DNA from: Bordetella parapertussis | Lineage (GTDB): Bacteria; Pseudomonadota; Gammaproteobacteria; Burkholderiales; Burkholderiaceae | Direction: 5' to 3' | Assembly: GCA_945901665.1 (NCBI GenBank) | Contig: CAMDLJ010000089.1 | Span: 1 to 8,790 of the forward strand | DNA: 8,790 nucleotides | Shown: piece by piece, positions 1 through 5,835 of the stretch | Layout of the letters: each line of letters starts with the position of its first letter | How positions within the stretch are numbered: the stretch's first letter is position 1 | Notes under the pieces: model-generated | Seen by the model: only the letters and a program-made list of their open reading frames with translations | Told to the model about the DNA's origin: nothing | Databases searched by the model: none | Made by a program: the position numbers and the translations under genes

Positions 1-924
1 TGGGCCACGCCTGTGCTGGCGCAAACCGCCTACCCCAGCAAACCGATTCGCATCATTGTGCCCACTGCACCGGGTGGCGGCTATGACGTGATCGGGCGCT
101 TGGTGGCAGAGCGTTTGGGCCAAGAGCTGGGCCAGTCCATCGTGGTCGAAAACCGCACCGGTGCGGGCACCTTGGTGGGCACGCAGTTTGTGGCCAGCGC
201 GGCGCCCGATGGTTACACCTTGGTGGTGGGTGGTTTGGCCAATATGGCGCTCAACCTGGGTTTGTACAAAAACCCGCAATACACCGCTACCGACTTCACG
301 CCCATTGGCTTGATGGCCAGCTTCAGCTACACCTTGGTGGCGCGCAAAGACCTGCCGCAAAACACCTTGAAAGAAGTCATCACTTACGCGCAACAAAACC
401 CGGGCAAATTGAGTCTGGCCACGGGTGGGGCCGGGTCGGGACAGCACGTGGCAGGCGTGCTGTTTAAGCAGTTGGCCAAGGTGGATATCGTGGAGATTCC
501 CTACAAAGGGGCTCAGCCGGCCTATACCGATATGTTGGGCGGGCGGGTCGACTTGTTTTTTGACAACACCACCACCGCTCAGCCGTTGATCGAGGCTGGT
601 CGCATCAAACCCTTGGCCACATCGGGCACGCGGCGCGAGTTGTCCATGCCGCAAATTCCGACTGCGCGCGAGGCGGGTGTCGATGGCTTGGAGATGGAGA
701 GCTGGATCGGTATTTTTGCCTCCGCCAAAACCCCGACACCGGTGCTGGAGAAATTGCGCGCTGGTTTGGCCAAAGTCACTGCCCAGCCTGAGTTGCGCCA
801 ACGCTTGGAAAAAGGCGGCTGGCGCATGATGGGCATGTCTGTTCCTGAGGCCGAAAGCTATGCCCGATCGGAAGCCGAAAAGTGGACGCGCTTTTTGAAA
901 CAAGCGGGTATTTCAGGTGACTGA
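1..924 (+). CDS. Bug/TctC-family periplasmic solute-binding protein (5' end outside window)
   Basis: This is a tripartite tricarboxylate transporter substrate-binding protein (Bug family), a periplasmic protein that binds small carboxylates or similar anions and usually hands them to TctAB membrane partners, although many Bug genes are orphans. The frame is open from base 1. The first residues (WATPVLAQTAYPSKPIR) look like the end of a signal peptide with an A-Q cleavage site near base 21, so the true start lies upstream; the GTG at 13 is not a credible start. Family hallmarks are PIRIIVPTAPGGGYD near the mature N-terminus, NRTGAGTLVGTQFVA, APDGYTLVVGG, IPYKGAQPAYTDMLGGRVDLFFD in the middle and a closing helix before the TGA at 922-924. 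About 307 codons are visible, close to the full mature length. The gene overlaps the next start by 8 bp, which suggests co-transcription. The ligand cannot be told from sequence. Confidence 0.93.
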   Translation, partial: WATPVLAQTAYPSKPIRIIVPTAPGGGYDVIGRLVAERLGQELGQSIVVENRTGAGTLVGTQFVASAAPDGYTLVVGGLANMALNLGLYKNPQYTATDFTPIGLMASFSYTLVARKDLPQNTLKEVITYAQQNPGKLSLATGGAGSGQHVAGVLFKQLAKVDIVEIPYKGAQPAYTDMLGGRVDLFFDNTTTAQPLIEAGRIKPLATSGTRRELSMPQIPTAREAGVDGLEMESWIGIFASAKTPTPVLEKLRAGLAKVTAQPELRQRLEKGGWRMMGMSVPEAESYARSEAEKWTRFLKQAGISGD

Positions 925-1501
925 TACCCAAGCCATTGAGCAAGTGGTGCGCCATTGGGCGCTGTGCAGAGATACCCGCCAATGGGAGGGCCTGCGCCGC
1001 TGTTATGCCCCGGGTGCCAGCGTCAAAACAACTTGGATGGTGGGCAGCGCTGACGACTTCATCGCCGCTTCCATCAAGGGCGCAGACAACCCCCAAGCCC
1101 CGCAGTCTTTGCATTCGATCGGCGCCAGCAGCATCGAGGTCTTGGGCGACAAAGCCCTGGCCGAAACCCGCATGGTGTTGATGCTGCGCGCCCCGCTGGA
1201 TGGTGTCGAGGTGGACATCACCGCTTGGGGCCGGTTCTTGGACTTTTTTGTGCGCCACCATGGCCGCTGGTGCATTCAGCAGCGCCACCCCATCCACGAA
1301 AAAGACCGCATGGACCCGGTGGACCCGGCCGCCGTGTTGAAGCTGGACGCCGCGCGCTTGGCGAGTTTGCCCCATGCCTATCGCCACATCACGTACATGC
1401 AGTCTCTGCAAGGTGCGACCATCACGCCCGACCTGGTGCAGCACAATTCGCCCGAACAAGCGCTGCTGTACCAAACGGCCCAAGACTGGTTGCGCGGCTG
1501 A
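917..1501 (+). CDS. NTF2/SnoaL-like domain protein
   Basis: This is a 194-residue protein of the NTF2/SnoaL-like cone fold, probably of the SnoaL_4 type that acts as a small enzyme or ligand-binding domain. The N-terminal helix (IEQVVRHWALCRDTRQWEGL, residues 7-26) with D19 and W23, then CYAPGASVKTTW (29-40), SADDFIAAS (44-52), H66 and the strand pair around AWGRFLDFFVRHHGRWCIQQR (103-123) follow the usual pattern. The length is slightly above a bare NTF2 domain because of a 60-residue C-terminal tail. The start is taken as the GTG at 917, which overlaps the end of the preceding gene by 8 bp with a weak purine-rich GCGGG stretch upstream. That overlap is typical of translational coupling. The substrate is unknown; the neighbours suggest a role in breakdown of whatever the Bug protein imports. 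The fold assignment is fairly secure; the reaction is not. Confidence 0.85.
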   Translation: MTDTQAIEQVVRHWALCRDTRQWEGLRRCYAPGASVKTTWMVGSADDFIAASIKGADNPQAPQSLHSIGASSIEVLGDKALAETRMVLMLRAPLDGVEVDITAWGRFLDFFVRHHGRWCIQQRHPIHEKDRMDPVDPAAVLKLDAARLASLPHAYRHITYMQSLQGATITPDLVQHNSPEQALLYQTAQDWLRG

Positions 1502-1521
1502 CATCGCCGTTGTGGTCAGTC

Positions 1522-1559
1522 CGGGTTCGGTCGCTGCGCGGATACGGAAACCGAACCCG
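1522..1559 (+). promoter_or_regulatory. 10-bp inverted repeat in the SMP-30 gene leader
   Basis: CGGGTTCGGT at 1522-1531 is the exact reverse complement of ACCGAACCCG at 1550-1559, with an 18-nt spacer, so RNA of this gap can form a 10-bp stem. There is no T-run after it, so it is not a standard intrinsic terminator. The right arm runs into the GAACCC repeat array, whose other copies can also pair with the left arm. A role in mRNA processing or in tuning expression of the SMP-30 gene is inference. Confidence 0.5.
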
Positions 1560-1576
1560 AACCCGAACCCGAACCC
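1553..1576 (+). repeat. GAACCC hexamer tandem repeat, four perfect copies
   Basis: Four perfect head-to-tail GAACCC units occupy 1553-1558, 1559-1564, 1565-1570 and 1571-1576, preceded by one degenerate unit (GAAACC, 1547-1552). The array lies in the 94-bp gap between the NTF2-like gene and the SMP-30 gene, 5 to 10 bases upstream of the probable GGAG ribosome-binding site. Arrays of this kind can change copy number by replication slippage. It is non-coding if the SMP-30 protein starts at 1596. Confidence 0.8.
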
Positions 1577-1595
1577 CATTGGAGCCTCGTCGATC

Positions 1596-2636
1596 ATGAG
1601 TCCAGCCAACCCTTCGCTAGACACAGACATTTGGCGCAACCAGCCCCACTCGGTCGTGTCATCCGGCGCTCACGTGCCGTTTGTGGCCGCGCACCGATCG
1701 CCTGACCCAGCGATTGAAATCATCGATCCCTCTTTTGCCCGTTACCGTTTGTTCAGCGCAGGGGTGGAGCAATTGGCCAGCGGCATGCGTTGGGCCGAGG
1801 GGCCGGTGTATTTCGGGGATCACCGCGCTTTGTTGTTTTCCGACATTCCCAACAACCGCATCCTGCGCTTTGATGAGATCAGCGGGCACACCAGCGTGTT
1901 TCGCGCCCCCTCGCAGTTTGCCAACGGCCTGTGCCGCGACCGACAAGGCCGTTTGCTGGCCTGTGAGCACTTGGGGCGGCGTGTCACCCGCACCGAGCAC
2001 GACGGGCGCATCAGCGTGCTGGCCGATCGCTTTGAGGGCAAACGCCTGAACTCGCCCAACGACATCGTGTGCGGCGCGGACGGCAGCATTTGGTTCACCG
2101 ACCCGGTGTTTGGCATCAGCGGCCATTGGGAGGGCGAGCCCGCCACCCCCGAATTGGGTCAAAACGTGTACCGCATCGACGGCCAAACCGGCGCCCTCAG
2201 CGTGGTGGTGAGCGATCTGCAAGGCCCCAATGGCTTGGCCTTTGGCCCCGACCAAAGCCATTTGTATGTGGTCGAGTCGCGCGCCAAACCGCACCGTTTG
2301 GTGTGGCGCTACCGCGTCAGCCCCAGCGGCACCCTGACAGACAAAGCGCTGCTGATCGACGCCCAAGGCCCTGGCGCTTTGGACGGCATCAAGGTGGACG
2401 TGGACGGCAACATTTGGTGCGGCTGGGGCAGCGACGGCTCAGTGGGCGCTGACTTGGAGGCCCTGGATGGGGTGCGGGTGTTCAACCCCCAAGGCCAGGC
2501 CATTGGCCACATCCACCTGCCCGAGCGCTGCGCCAACCTGGCCTTTGGCGGACCACAACGCAACCGTTTGTACATGGCCAGCAGCCACTCGCTGTATGCC
2601 TTGTTCGTCAATACCCAAGGGGCTGTGGTTTATTGA
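1596..2636 (+). CDS. SMP-30/gluconolactonase/LRE-family protein
   Basis: This is a 346-residue six-bladed beta-propeller of the SMP-30/gluconolaconase/LRE-like family, metal-dependent hydrolases that open sugar or other lactones. The four expected divalent-metal or substrate ligands can be placed by motif: E68 in RWAEGPVYF, N155 in LNSPNDIVCGADGSIWFTDP, N212 in GPNGLAFGPDQSHLYVVES and D263 in GALDGIKVDVDGNIW. No signal peptide is visible, so a cytoplasmic location is likely. The ATG at 1596 is chosen because GGAG at 1581-1584 lies 11 nt upstream. The frame stays open further upstream to 1374, but only through the previous gene and the hexamer array, giving a cysteine- and basic-rich sequence unlike the family. 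The N-terminal 60 residues before the first blade match the longer bacterial subgroup. With the preceding genes it suggests lactone breakdown after uptake; the natural substrate is unknown. Confidence 0.92.
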   Translation: MSPANPSLDTDIWRNQPHSVVSSGAHVPFVAAHRSPDPAIEIIDPSFARYRLFSAGVEQLASGMRWAEGPVYFGDHRALLFSDIPNNRILRFDEISGHTSVFRAPSQFANGLCRDRQGRLLACEHLGRRVTRTEHDGRISVLADRFEGKRLNSPNDIVCGADGSIWFTDPVFGISGHWEGEPATPELGQNVYRIDGQTGALSVVVSDLQGPNGLAFGPDQSHLYVVESRAKPHRLVWRYRVSPSGTLTDKALLIDAQGPGALDGIKVDVDGNIWCGWGSDGSVGADLEALDGVRVFNPQGQAIGHIHLPERCANLAFGGPQRNRLYMASSHSLYALFVNTQGAVVY

Positions 2637-2664
2637 TGCACTGGGACGGCCAAGAATGATTTCG

Positions 2665-2692
2665 GTATTACCGTTATAGAATTCGGTAATAC
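2665..2692 (+). promoter_or_regulatory. Palindromic operator-promoter of the toxin-antitoxin pair
   Basis: GTATTACCG (2665-2673) and CGGTAATAC (2684-2692) form a perfect 9-bp inverted repeat with a 10-bp spacer. The spacer contains most of a good -10 hexamer, TAGAAT at 2677-2682; no convincing -35 was found. Transcription would start near 2689, about 20 nt before the antitoxin ATG. Antitoxins of the AbrB type usually bind palindromes in their own promoters, so this is the likely autoregulatory site. The palindrome is seen directly; its binding by the antitoxin is inferred. Confidence 0.65.
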
Positions 2693-2708
2693 ATTGAAAG
2701 AGGTCTCC

Positions 2709-2954
2709 ATGAGCACCACCCTCACTCTCAAGGGCCAGGTCACGATCCCCAAGCCCATTCGAGACGCCATGGGTTTGACGCCTGGCACTGCCATTGACTT
2801 TGCTTTGAACCAACATGGCGAAGTGGTTTTGCAAAAGGCGATCGATCCAAAAGTCCCCAACGCGAAGCCACCCAAAGATCGGTTCGAGTCCGCCCGTGGC
2901 CAGGCCGATGTGACTTGGCGCACAAAAGAGTTGATGGACTTGCTGCGCGGCTGA
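2709..2954 (+). CDS. vapB: AbrB/MazE/SpoVT-domain antitoxin
   Basis: This is an 81-residue swapped-hairpin AbrB-type DNA-binding antitoxin. Residues 1-43 form the AbrB/MazE domain, with the family signature LKGQVTIPKPIRDAMGL followed by PGTAIDFALNQHGEVVLQ. Residues 58-81 form the toxin-binding tail, ending in the characteristic WRTKELMDLLRG. It should neutralise the PIN toxin encoded 11 bp downstream and repress their shared promoter. The start is the ATG at 2709, supported by GAGG at 2700-2703 with a 5-nt spacer. An upstream in-frame TTG at 2694 sits within two bases of the operator and has no ribosome-binding site, so it is rejected. The name vapB follows from the toxin type and not from the DNA-binding fold, which would equally be called MazE-like. 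Confidence 0.9.
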   Translation: MSTTLTLKGQVTIPKPIRDAMGLTPGTAIDFALNQHGEVVLQKAIDPKVPNAKPPKDRFESARGQADVTWRTKELMDLLRG

Positions 2955-2965
2955 TCGGGAAGACC

Positions 2966-3373
2966 ATGCTGGTCGACACCAATGTCTTGGTCGATGTATT
3001 GGAAAACGACCCAGATTGGGCCGATTGGTCGATTGGGCAATTGCGCGCTCAAGCGCAGATTCATCGCTTGGTCATCAATCCGGTGATCTATGCCGAACTG
3101 TCCCTGACCTTCAGTTCAGTGGAGGCCTTGGATGAAGCCTTGGCCCAGATGCAGATCGCACTCATTGAAATTCCAAGGACAGCACTTTTTTTGGCTGGCA
3201 AAGCCTTTGTGAAATACCGCAGACAAGGCGGCACCAAAACCAATGTATTGGCCGATTTCTTTATCGGCGCCCACGCTGCGGTGGCTAAATTGCCAGTGCT
3301 CACGCGGGATGTGGCGCGGTATGAAAGTTACTTTCCAACCGTGCAGTTGGTAGCGCCAGGGATCAAATATTGA
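2966..3373 (+). CDS. vapC: PIN-domain ribonuclease toxin (VapC type)
   Basis: This is a 135-residue PIN-domain protein, a Mg2+-dependent endoribonuclease that in VapBC systems blocks translation by cutting specific RNAs. The acidic catalytic set is intact: D4 in MLVDTNVLVD, E44 in INPVIYAEL, D97 in TNVLADFFIGAHA and D115 in LTRDVARY. The length is normal for VapC. The ATG at 2966 is chosen because GGGA at 2957-2960 lies 5 nt upstream and the N-terminus then starts directly with the first PIN strand. A longer frame from 2915 would overlap the antitoxin and add a non-family extension. It follows the antitoxin by 11 bp in one operon. A run of seven T at 3186-3192 within the gene is a possible slippage site. 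The RNA target cannot be predicted. Confidence 0.92.
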   Translation: MLVDTNVLVDVLENDPDWADWSIGQLRAQAQIHRLVINPVIYAELSLTFSSVEALDEALAQMQIALIEIPRTALFLAGKAFVKYRRQGGTKTNVLADFFIGAHAAVAKLPVLTRDVARYESYFPTVQLVAPGIKY

Positions 3374-3393
3374 CTTGAACAGAGGCTTGGGGT

Positions 3394-3528
3394 TCAGCGG
3401 TTCCCCTGAATCCGCTCCCCATTGGCATAGCGCCCATGAAAGCGAAACCAGTCTTCGGCCGACAAGGCGTCGGGCAGAATTTGTTTGAACGCTTCGGGTG
3501 TGCCGCGCGAGGCCCACAAAAAAAGCGG
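3394..3528 (-). pseudogene. Apparent C-terminal remnant of an unidentified protein
   Basis: On the minus strand a coding-like stretch of about 44 codons ends at a TGA (3394-3396). It reads ASRGTPEAFKQILPDALSAE and then DWFRFHGRYANGERIQGNR. The composition is protein-like, with mostly G or C in third codon positions and no low-complexity. It has no ATG start; going upstream, the frame runs into the metK terminator hairpin and meets a TGA just beyond it. The simplest reading is the 3' end of a gene whose body has been deleted. The family was not recognised. It may equally be chance coding-like sequence or a short unannotated peptide, so confidence is limited. Confidence 0.35.
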
Positions 3529-3556
3529 GTGGTGCTCAAAAGCACCACCCGCTTTT
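3518..3556 (-). terminator. Intrinsic terminator of metK, possibly bidirectional
   Basis: A perfect 16-bp stem (3521-3536 with 3541-3556) closes a 4-nt loop. On the minus strand it is followed by a run of seven U (3518-3524, partly inside the stem), the form expected for a strong terminator 25 nt after the metK stop. Read on the plus strand the stem ends in only four U, so it may also stop transcripts leaving the toxin gene, less efficiently. Confidence 0.9.
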
Positions 3557-3580
3557 CAATGCGGGCCGAGGGCCCTGTTT

Positions 3581-4759
3581 TCAGCGACCGGCTGCGGCTT
3601 TGAGGGCGGCTGCCTTGTCGGTGCGCTCCCAAGTGAAGTCGGGCTCGTTGCGGCCAAAGTGGCCGTAAGCAGCCGTCTTTTCATAGATGGGGCGCAGCAA
3701 GTCCAACATTTGAATGATCCCTTTGGGGCGCAGGTCGAAATGCTCGTTCACCAGCGCGGCGATTTTGTCGTCAGCAATAACGCCTGTGCCGTGGGTGTTG
3801 ATGGTGATGTTCATGGGACGCGCCACGCCAATCGCATAAGCCACTTGCACTTGGCATTGGGTGGCCAAACCGGCTGCCACCACGTTTTTGGCCACATAGC
3901 GGGCAGCGTAAGCCGCTGAGCGGTCGACCTTGGAGGGGTCTTTGCCGGAGAACGCGCCACCACCGTGGGGGCAGGCGCCGCCATAGGTGTCGACAATGAT
4001 TTTGCGACCGGTCAGGCCGCAGTCGCCCTGCGGGCCACCCACCACAAAGCGGCCGGTGGGGTTGATCAGGTATTTGGTGTCTTTGAGCCACTCTTTGGGC
4101 AGCACGGGCTTGATGATTTCTTCGATGATGGCCTCGTTGAATTCGGGCTTCATCTTGTCACCCAAGCTCATCTCGGGGGCATGTTGTGAAGAAATGACCA
4201 CGGTGTCGATGCTGTGGGGCTTGCCGTCGACATAGCGCATGGTCACTTGGCTTTTCGCATCTGGGCGCAGGAAAGGCAAGCGGCCATCGCGGCGCAATTG
4301 GGCTTGGCGCTCCATCAGGCGGTGGGCGTAGTAAATGGGGGCTGGCATCAGCTCGGGGGTTTCGCTGCAAGCGTAGCCAAACATCAGGCCTTGGTCACCC
4401 GCACCGGTGTTCAAGTGGTCGTCAGAAGCTTGGTTCACGCCCTGGGCAATGTCGTTGGACTGCTTGTCGTAGCAGACCATGACCGCACAACCTTTGTAGT
4501 CGATGCCGTACTCGGTGTTGTCGTAGCCAATGCGCTTGATGGTGTCGCGCGCGACCTGGATGTAGTCGACATGGGCGTTGGTGGTGATCTCACCGGCCAA
4601 CACCACCAAACCGGTGTTGCACAAGGTTTCGGCAGCGACACGGCTGCGGGGGTCTTGTTTGAAGATGGCATCCAAAATCGCGTCGGATACTTGGTCAGCG
4701 ACCTTGTCGGGGTGACCTTCGGAAACAGATTCAGATGTAAATAGATAGTCGTTCGCCAT
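3581..4759 (-). CDS. metK: S-adenosylmethionine synthetase (methionine adenosyltransferase)
   Basis: This 392-residue cytoplasmic enzyme makes S-adenosylmethionine from methionine and ATP, releasing phosphate and diphosphate; it is the main source of methyl donor and is normally essential. The sequence starts in family fashion ([20 protein letters not shown]) with GHPDK at 15-19, the signature [12 protein letters not shown] at 119-130 and the glycine-rich phosphate loop [17 protein letters not shown] at 266-282. The length is normal and all three domains are present, so it should be functional. The ATG at 4759 has GGAG at 4767-4770 with a 7-nt spacer. Transcription is monocistronic, with a strong hairpin terminator just downstream and a long structured leader upstream. 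It is divergent from the two acyltransferase genes. Confidence 0.98.
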   Translation of the reverse strand: MANDYLFTSESVSEGHPDKVADQVSDAILDAIFKQDPRSRVAAETLCNTGLVVLAGEITTNAHVDYIQVARDTIKRIGYDNTEYGIDYKGCAVMVCYDKQSNDIAQGVNQASDDHLNTGAGDQGLMFGYACSETPELMPAPIYYAHRLMERQAQLRRDGRLPFLRPDAKSQVTMRYVDGKPHSIDTVVISSQHAPEMSLGDKMKPEFNEAIIEEIIKPVLPKEWLKDTKYLINPTGRFVVGGPQGDCGLTGRKIIVDTYGGACPHGGGAFSGKDPSKVDRSAAYAARYVAKNVVAAGLATQCQVQVAYAIGVARPMNITINTHGTGVIADDKIAALVNEHFDLRPKGIIQMLDLLRPIYEKTAAYGHFGRNEPDFTWERTDKAAALKAAAGR

Positions 4760-4907
4760 GTTGATACTCCATGTGGTTGATGTTGACGCGTTGCCAACTT
4801 CGGGAGCCTGGCGAACGCTTTAGCAGATGGTTTGGGGTGGCCCCAAACCTTCGCCACCGAAGTGGCGGTCGCCCTGCAAGTTGTTCAGTAACTCAGCGAC
4901 AATCCAG
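4760..4907 (-). promoter_or_regulatory. Structured metK 5' leader with three hairpins
   Basis: The roughly 150 nt before metK hold three consecutive perfect or near-perfect stems. The first in transcript order is a 6-bp stem with a UUCG loop closed by C-G (4852-4867). The second is a 9-bp stem with a 3-nt loop (4829-4849). The third is a 9-bp stem with one bulged base and a 12-nt loop (4788-4796 with 4809-4818). There is no U-run, so this is not a simple attenuator. It does not match any SAM or SAH riboswitch that I recognise. The strand of action is inferred from position; the same bases also lie upstream of the plus-strand acyltransferase gene. Confidence 0.5.
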
Positions 4908-4913
4908 ATTGTA
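4899..4913 (-). promoter_or_regulatory. Candidate metK -10 element overlapping a small inverted repeat
   Basis: On the minus strand TACAAT (4908-4913) is a plausible -10 hexamer, giving a start near 4901 and a leader of about 140 nt. No good -35 is seen at 16-18 bp. The hexamer overlaps a 5-bp inverted repeat, ACAAT (4899-4903) with ATTGT (4908-4912). The assignment is tentative. Confidence 0.35.
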
Positions 4914-4975
4914 GCCAAATCCGGACCGGCCCAATGACCAGCCAGGGCGTTCGGTTGCGCTGCAACACACGCACC

Positions 4976-5833
4976 ATGACCGCATTGTTTCGATTGCTCG
5001 CCCGACTGCCTTTGCCTTGGTTGCAAACCCTGGGTGTGGGTGTGGGCTGGTTGGTGTGGTGGGCGTCACCCAGTTACCGCCAGCGCTTTTTGCAAAATAC
5101 CCAAGCGGCGGGCATGCGCTGGGACCAGGTCAGACCCGCCGTGGCCGCTGCCGGCATGATGTTGGCCGAGTTGCCTTGGCTGTGGATGCGCCCGGCTTCC
5201 CAGCGGTTGGACCTGCCCTTGCAATGGGATGGCTTGAACCATGTGACCGATGCTTTGCAACAAGGCCGGGGCATGATTTTGTTGTCGCCGCATTTGGGTT
5301 GTTGGGAGCTGGGTGCGCAAATGATGGCCGAACATTTGGGGCCCGCCCATGGTCCGATGTGGGTGATGTATCGCCCGGCCCGCAAAGCCTGGCTGCGCGA
5401 TTTGGTGGCCGGTGCACGCGATCGACCATTTTTGCAAGCCGCACCGGCCAACCAAAGTGGTGTGCGCCAGTTGTTGCGCACCCTGCGCCAAGGCGGCTAC
5501 ACAGCTGTTTTGCCCGACCAAGTACCCCCTGAGGGGCAGGGCGTGTGGTCCCGGTTTTTTGGGCAAGACGCTTACACCATCACCTTGGCCGTGCGTTTGG
5601 CGCGCCAAACCGGTGCCAAGGTGGTGATGGGTTGGTGCGAGCGATTGCCAAAGGGCCAAGGTTTCATCAGTCACTTTGAGCCTTGGGACGATGCGGGTTT
5701 ACACGACGCCCAGGTGCCGATTGAAGCCACTGTGTTGGCGATGAACCAAGGCATCGAAGCGATGGTGCGGCGCGCCCCTGGTCAATACCTGTGGGGCTAT
5801 GCGCGGGACAAGCAACCGCGCACTGAAGTTTGA
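4976..5833 (+). CDS. LpxL/HtrB-family lysophospholipid/lipid A acyltransferase, first copy
   Basis: This is a 285-residue inner-membrane acyltransferase of the LpxL/LpxM (HtrB) family, which transfers acyl chains from acyl-ACP to the lipid A precursor. The N-terminal hydrophobic anchor covers about residues 12-30. The catalytic HX4E motif is H106-E111 in SPHLGCWELG. Other family blocks are MYRPARK (131-137), LPDQVPPEGQGVWSRFFG (179-196) and the closing AMNQGIEAMVRRAPGQYLWGY (255-275). The ATG at 4976 is preferred because its N-terminus aligns with that of the following paralogue; no clear ribosome-binding site precedes it, and an alternative ATG at 4934 would add 14 unlike residues. Its C-terminus (YLWGYARDKQP) lacks the HKRFKTRPPG ending of the next gene, so it may differ in acyl donor or acceptor. 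It is separated from that gene by 2 bp and is divergent from metK. Confidence 0.9.
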   Translation: MTALFRLLARLPLPWLQTLGVGVGWLVWWASPSYRQRFLQNTQAAGMRWDQVRPAVAAAGMMLAELPWLWMRPASQRLDLPLQWDGLNHVTDALQQGRGMILLSPHLGCWELGAQMMAEHLGPAHGPMWVMYRPARKAWLRDLVAGARDRPFLQAAPANQSGVRQLLRTLRQGGYTAVLPDQVPPEGQGVWSRFFGQDAYTITLAVRLARQTGAKVVMGWCERLPKGQGFISHFEPWDDAGLHDAQVPIEATVLAMNQGIEAMVRRAPGQYLWGYARDKQPRTEV

Positions 5834-5835
5834 CA

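Noticed and set aside
1374..1595. 74-codon upstream extension of the SMP-30 protein with an NP repeat
   Set aside because: It overlaps the NTF2-like gene out of frame, its sequence is cysteine- and basic-rich, and the ATG at 1596 has its own ribosome-binding site.
776..1639. Minus-strand open frame of 287 codons with a GFGFGFGF stretch
   Set aside because: It is antisense to the NTF2-like gene and the end of the Bug gene; the GF run is only the hexamer array read backwards, and the rest matches no family.
2694..2708. TTG start for the antitoxin
   Set aside because: It lies within two bases of the operator, with no ribosome-binding site before it; GAGG sits correctly for the ATG at 2709.
2915..2965. 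Upstream start for the PIN toxin overlapping the antitoxin
   Set aside because: It would add 17 residues before the first PIN strand, where families start at or near MLVDTN.
3485..4744. Several plus-strand open frames across metK
   Set aside because: They are antisense shadows of a highly conserved gene, a normal effect of high-GC codon bias.
4760..4907. Known SAM or SAH riboswitch
   Set aside because: I could not find the conserved core of any known class. The CAGGCTC stretch in the third loop recalls part of the SAH motif, but the remaining conserved parts are missing.
4934..4975. Earlier ATG for the first acyltransferase
   Set aside because: The extra 14 residues are polar and not matched in the adjacent paralogue.
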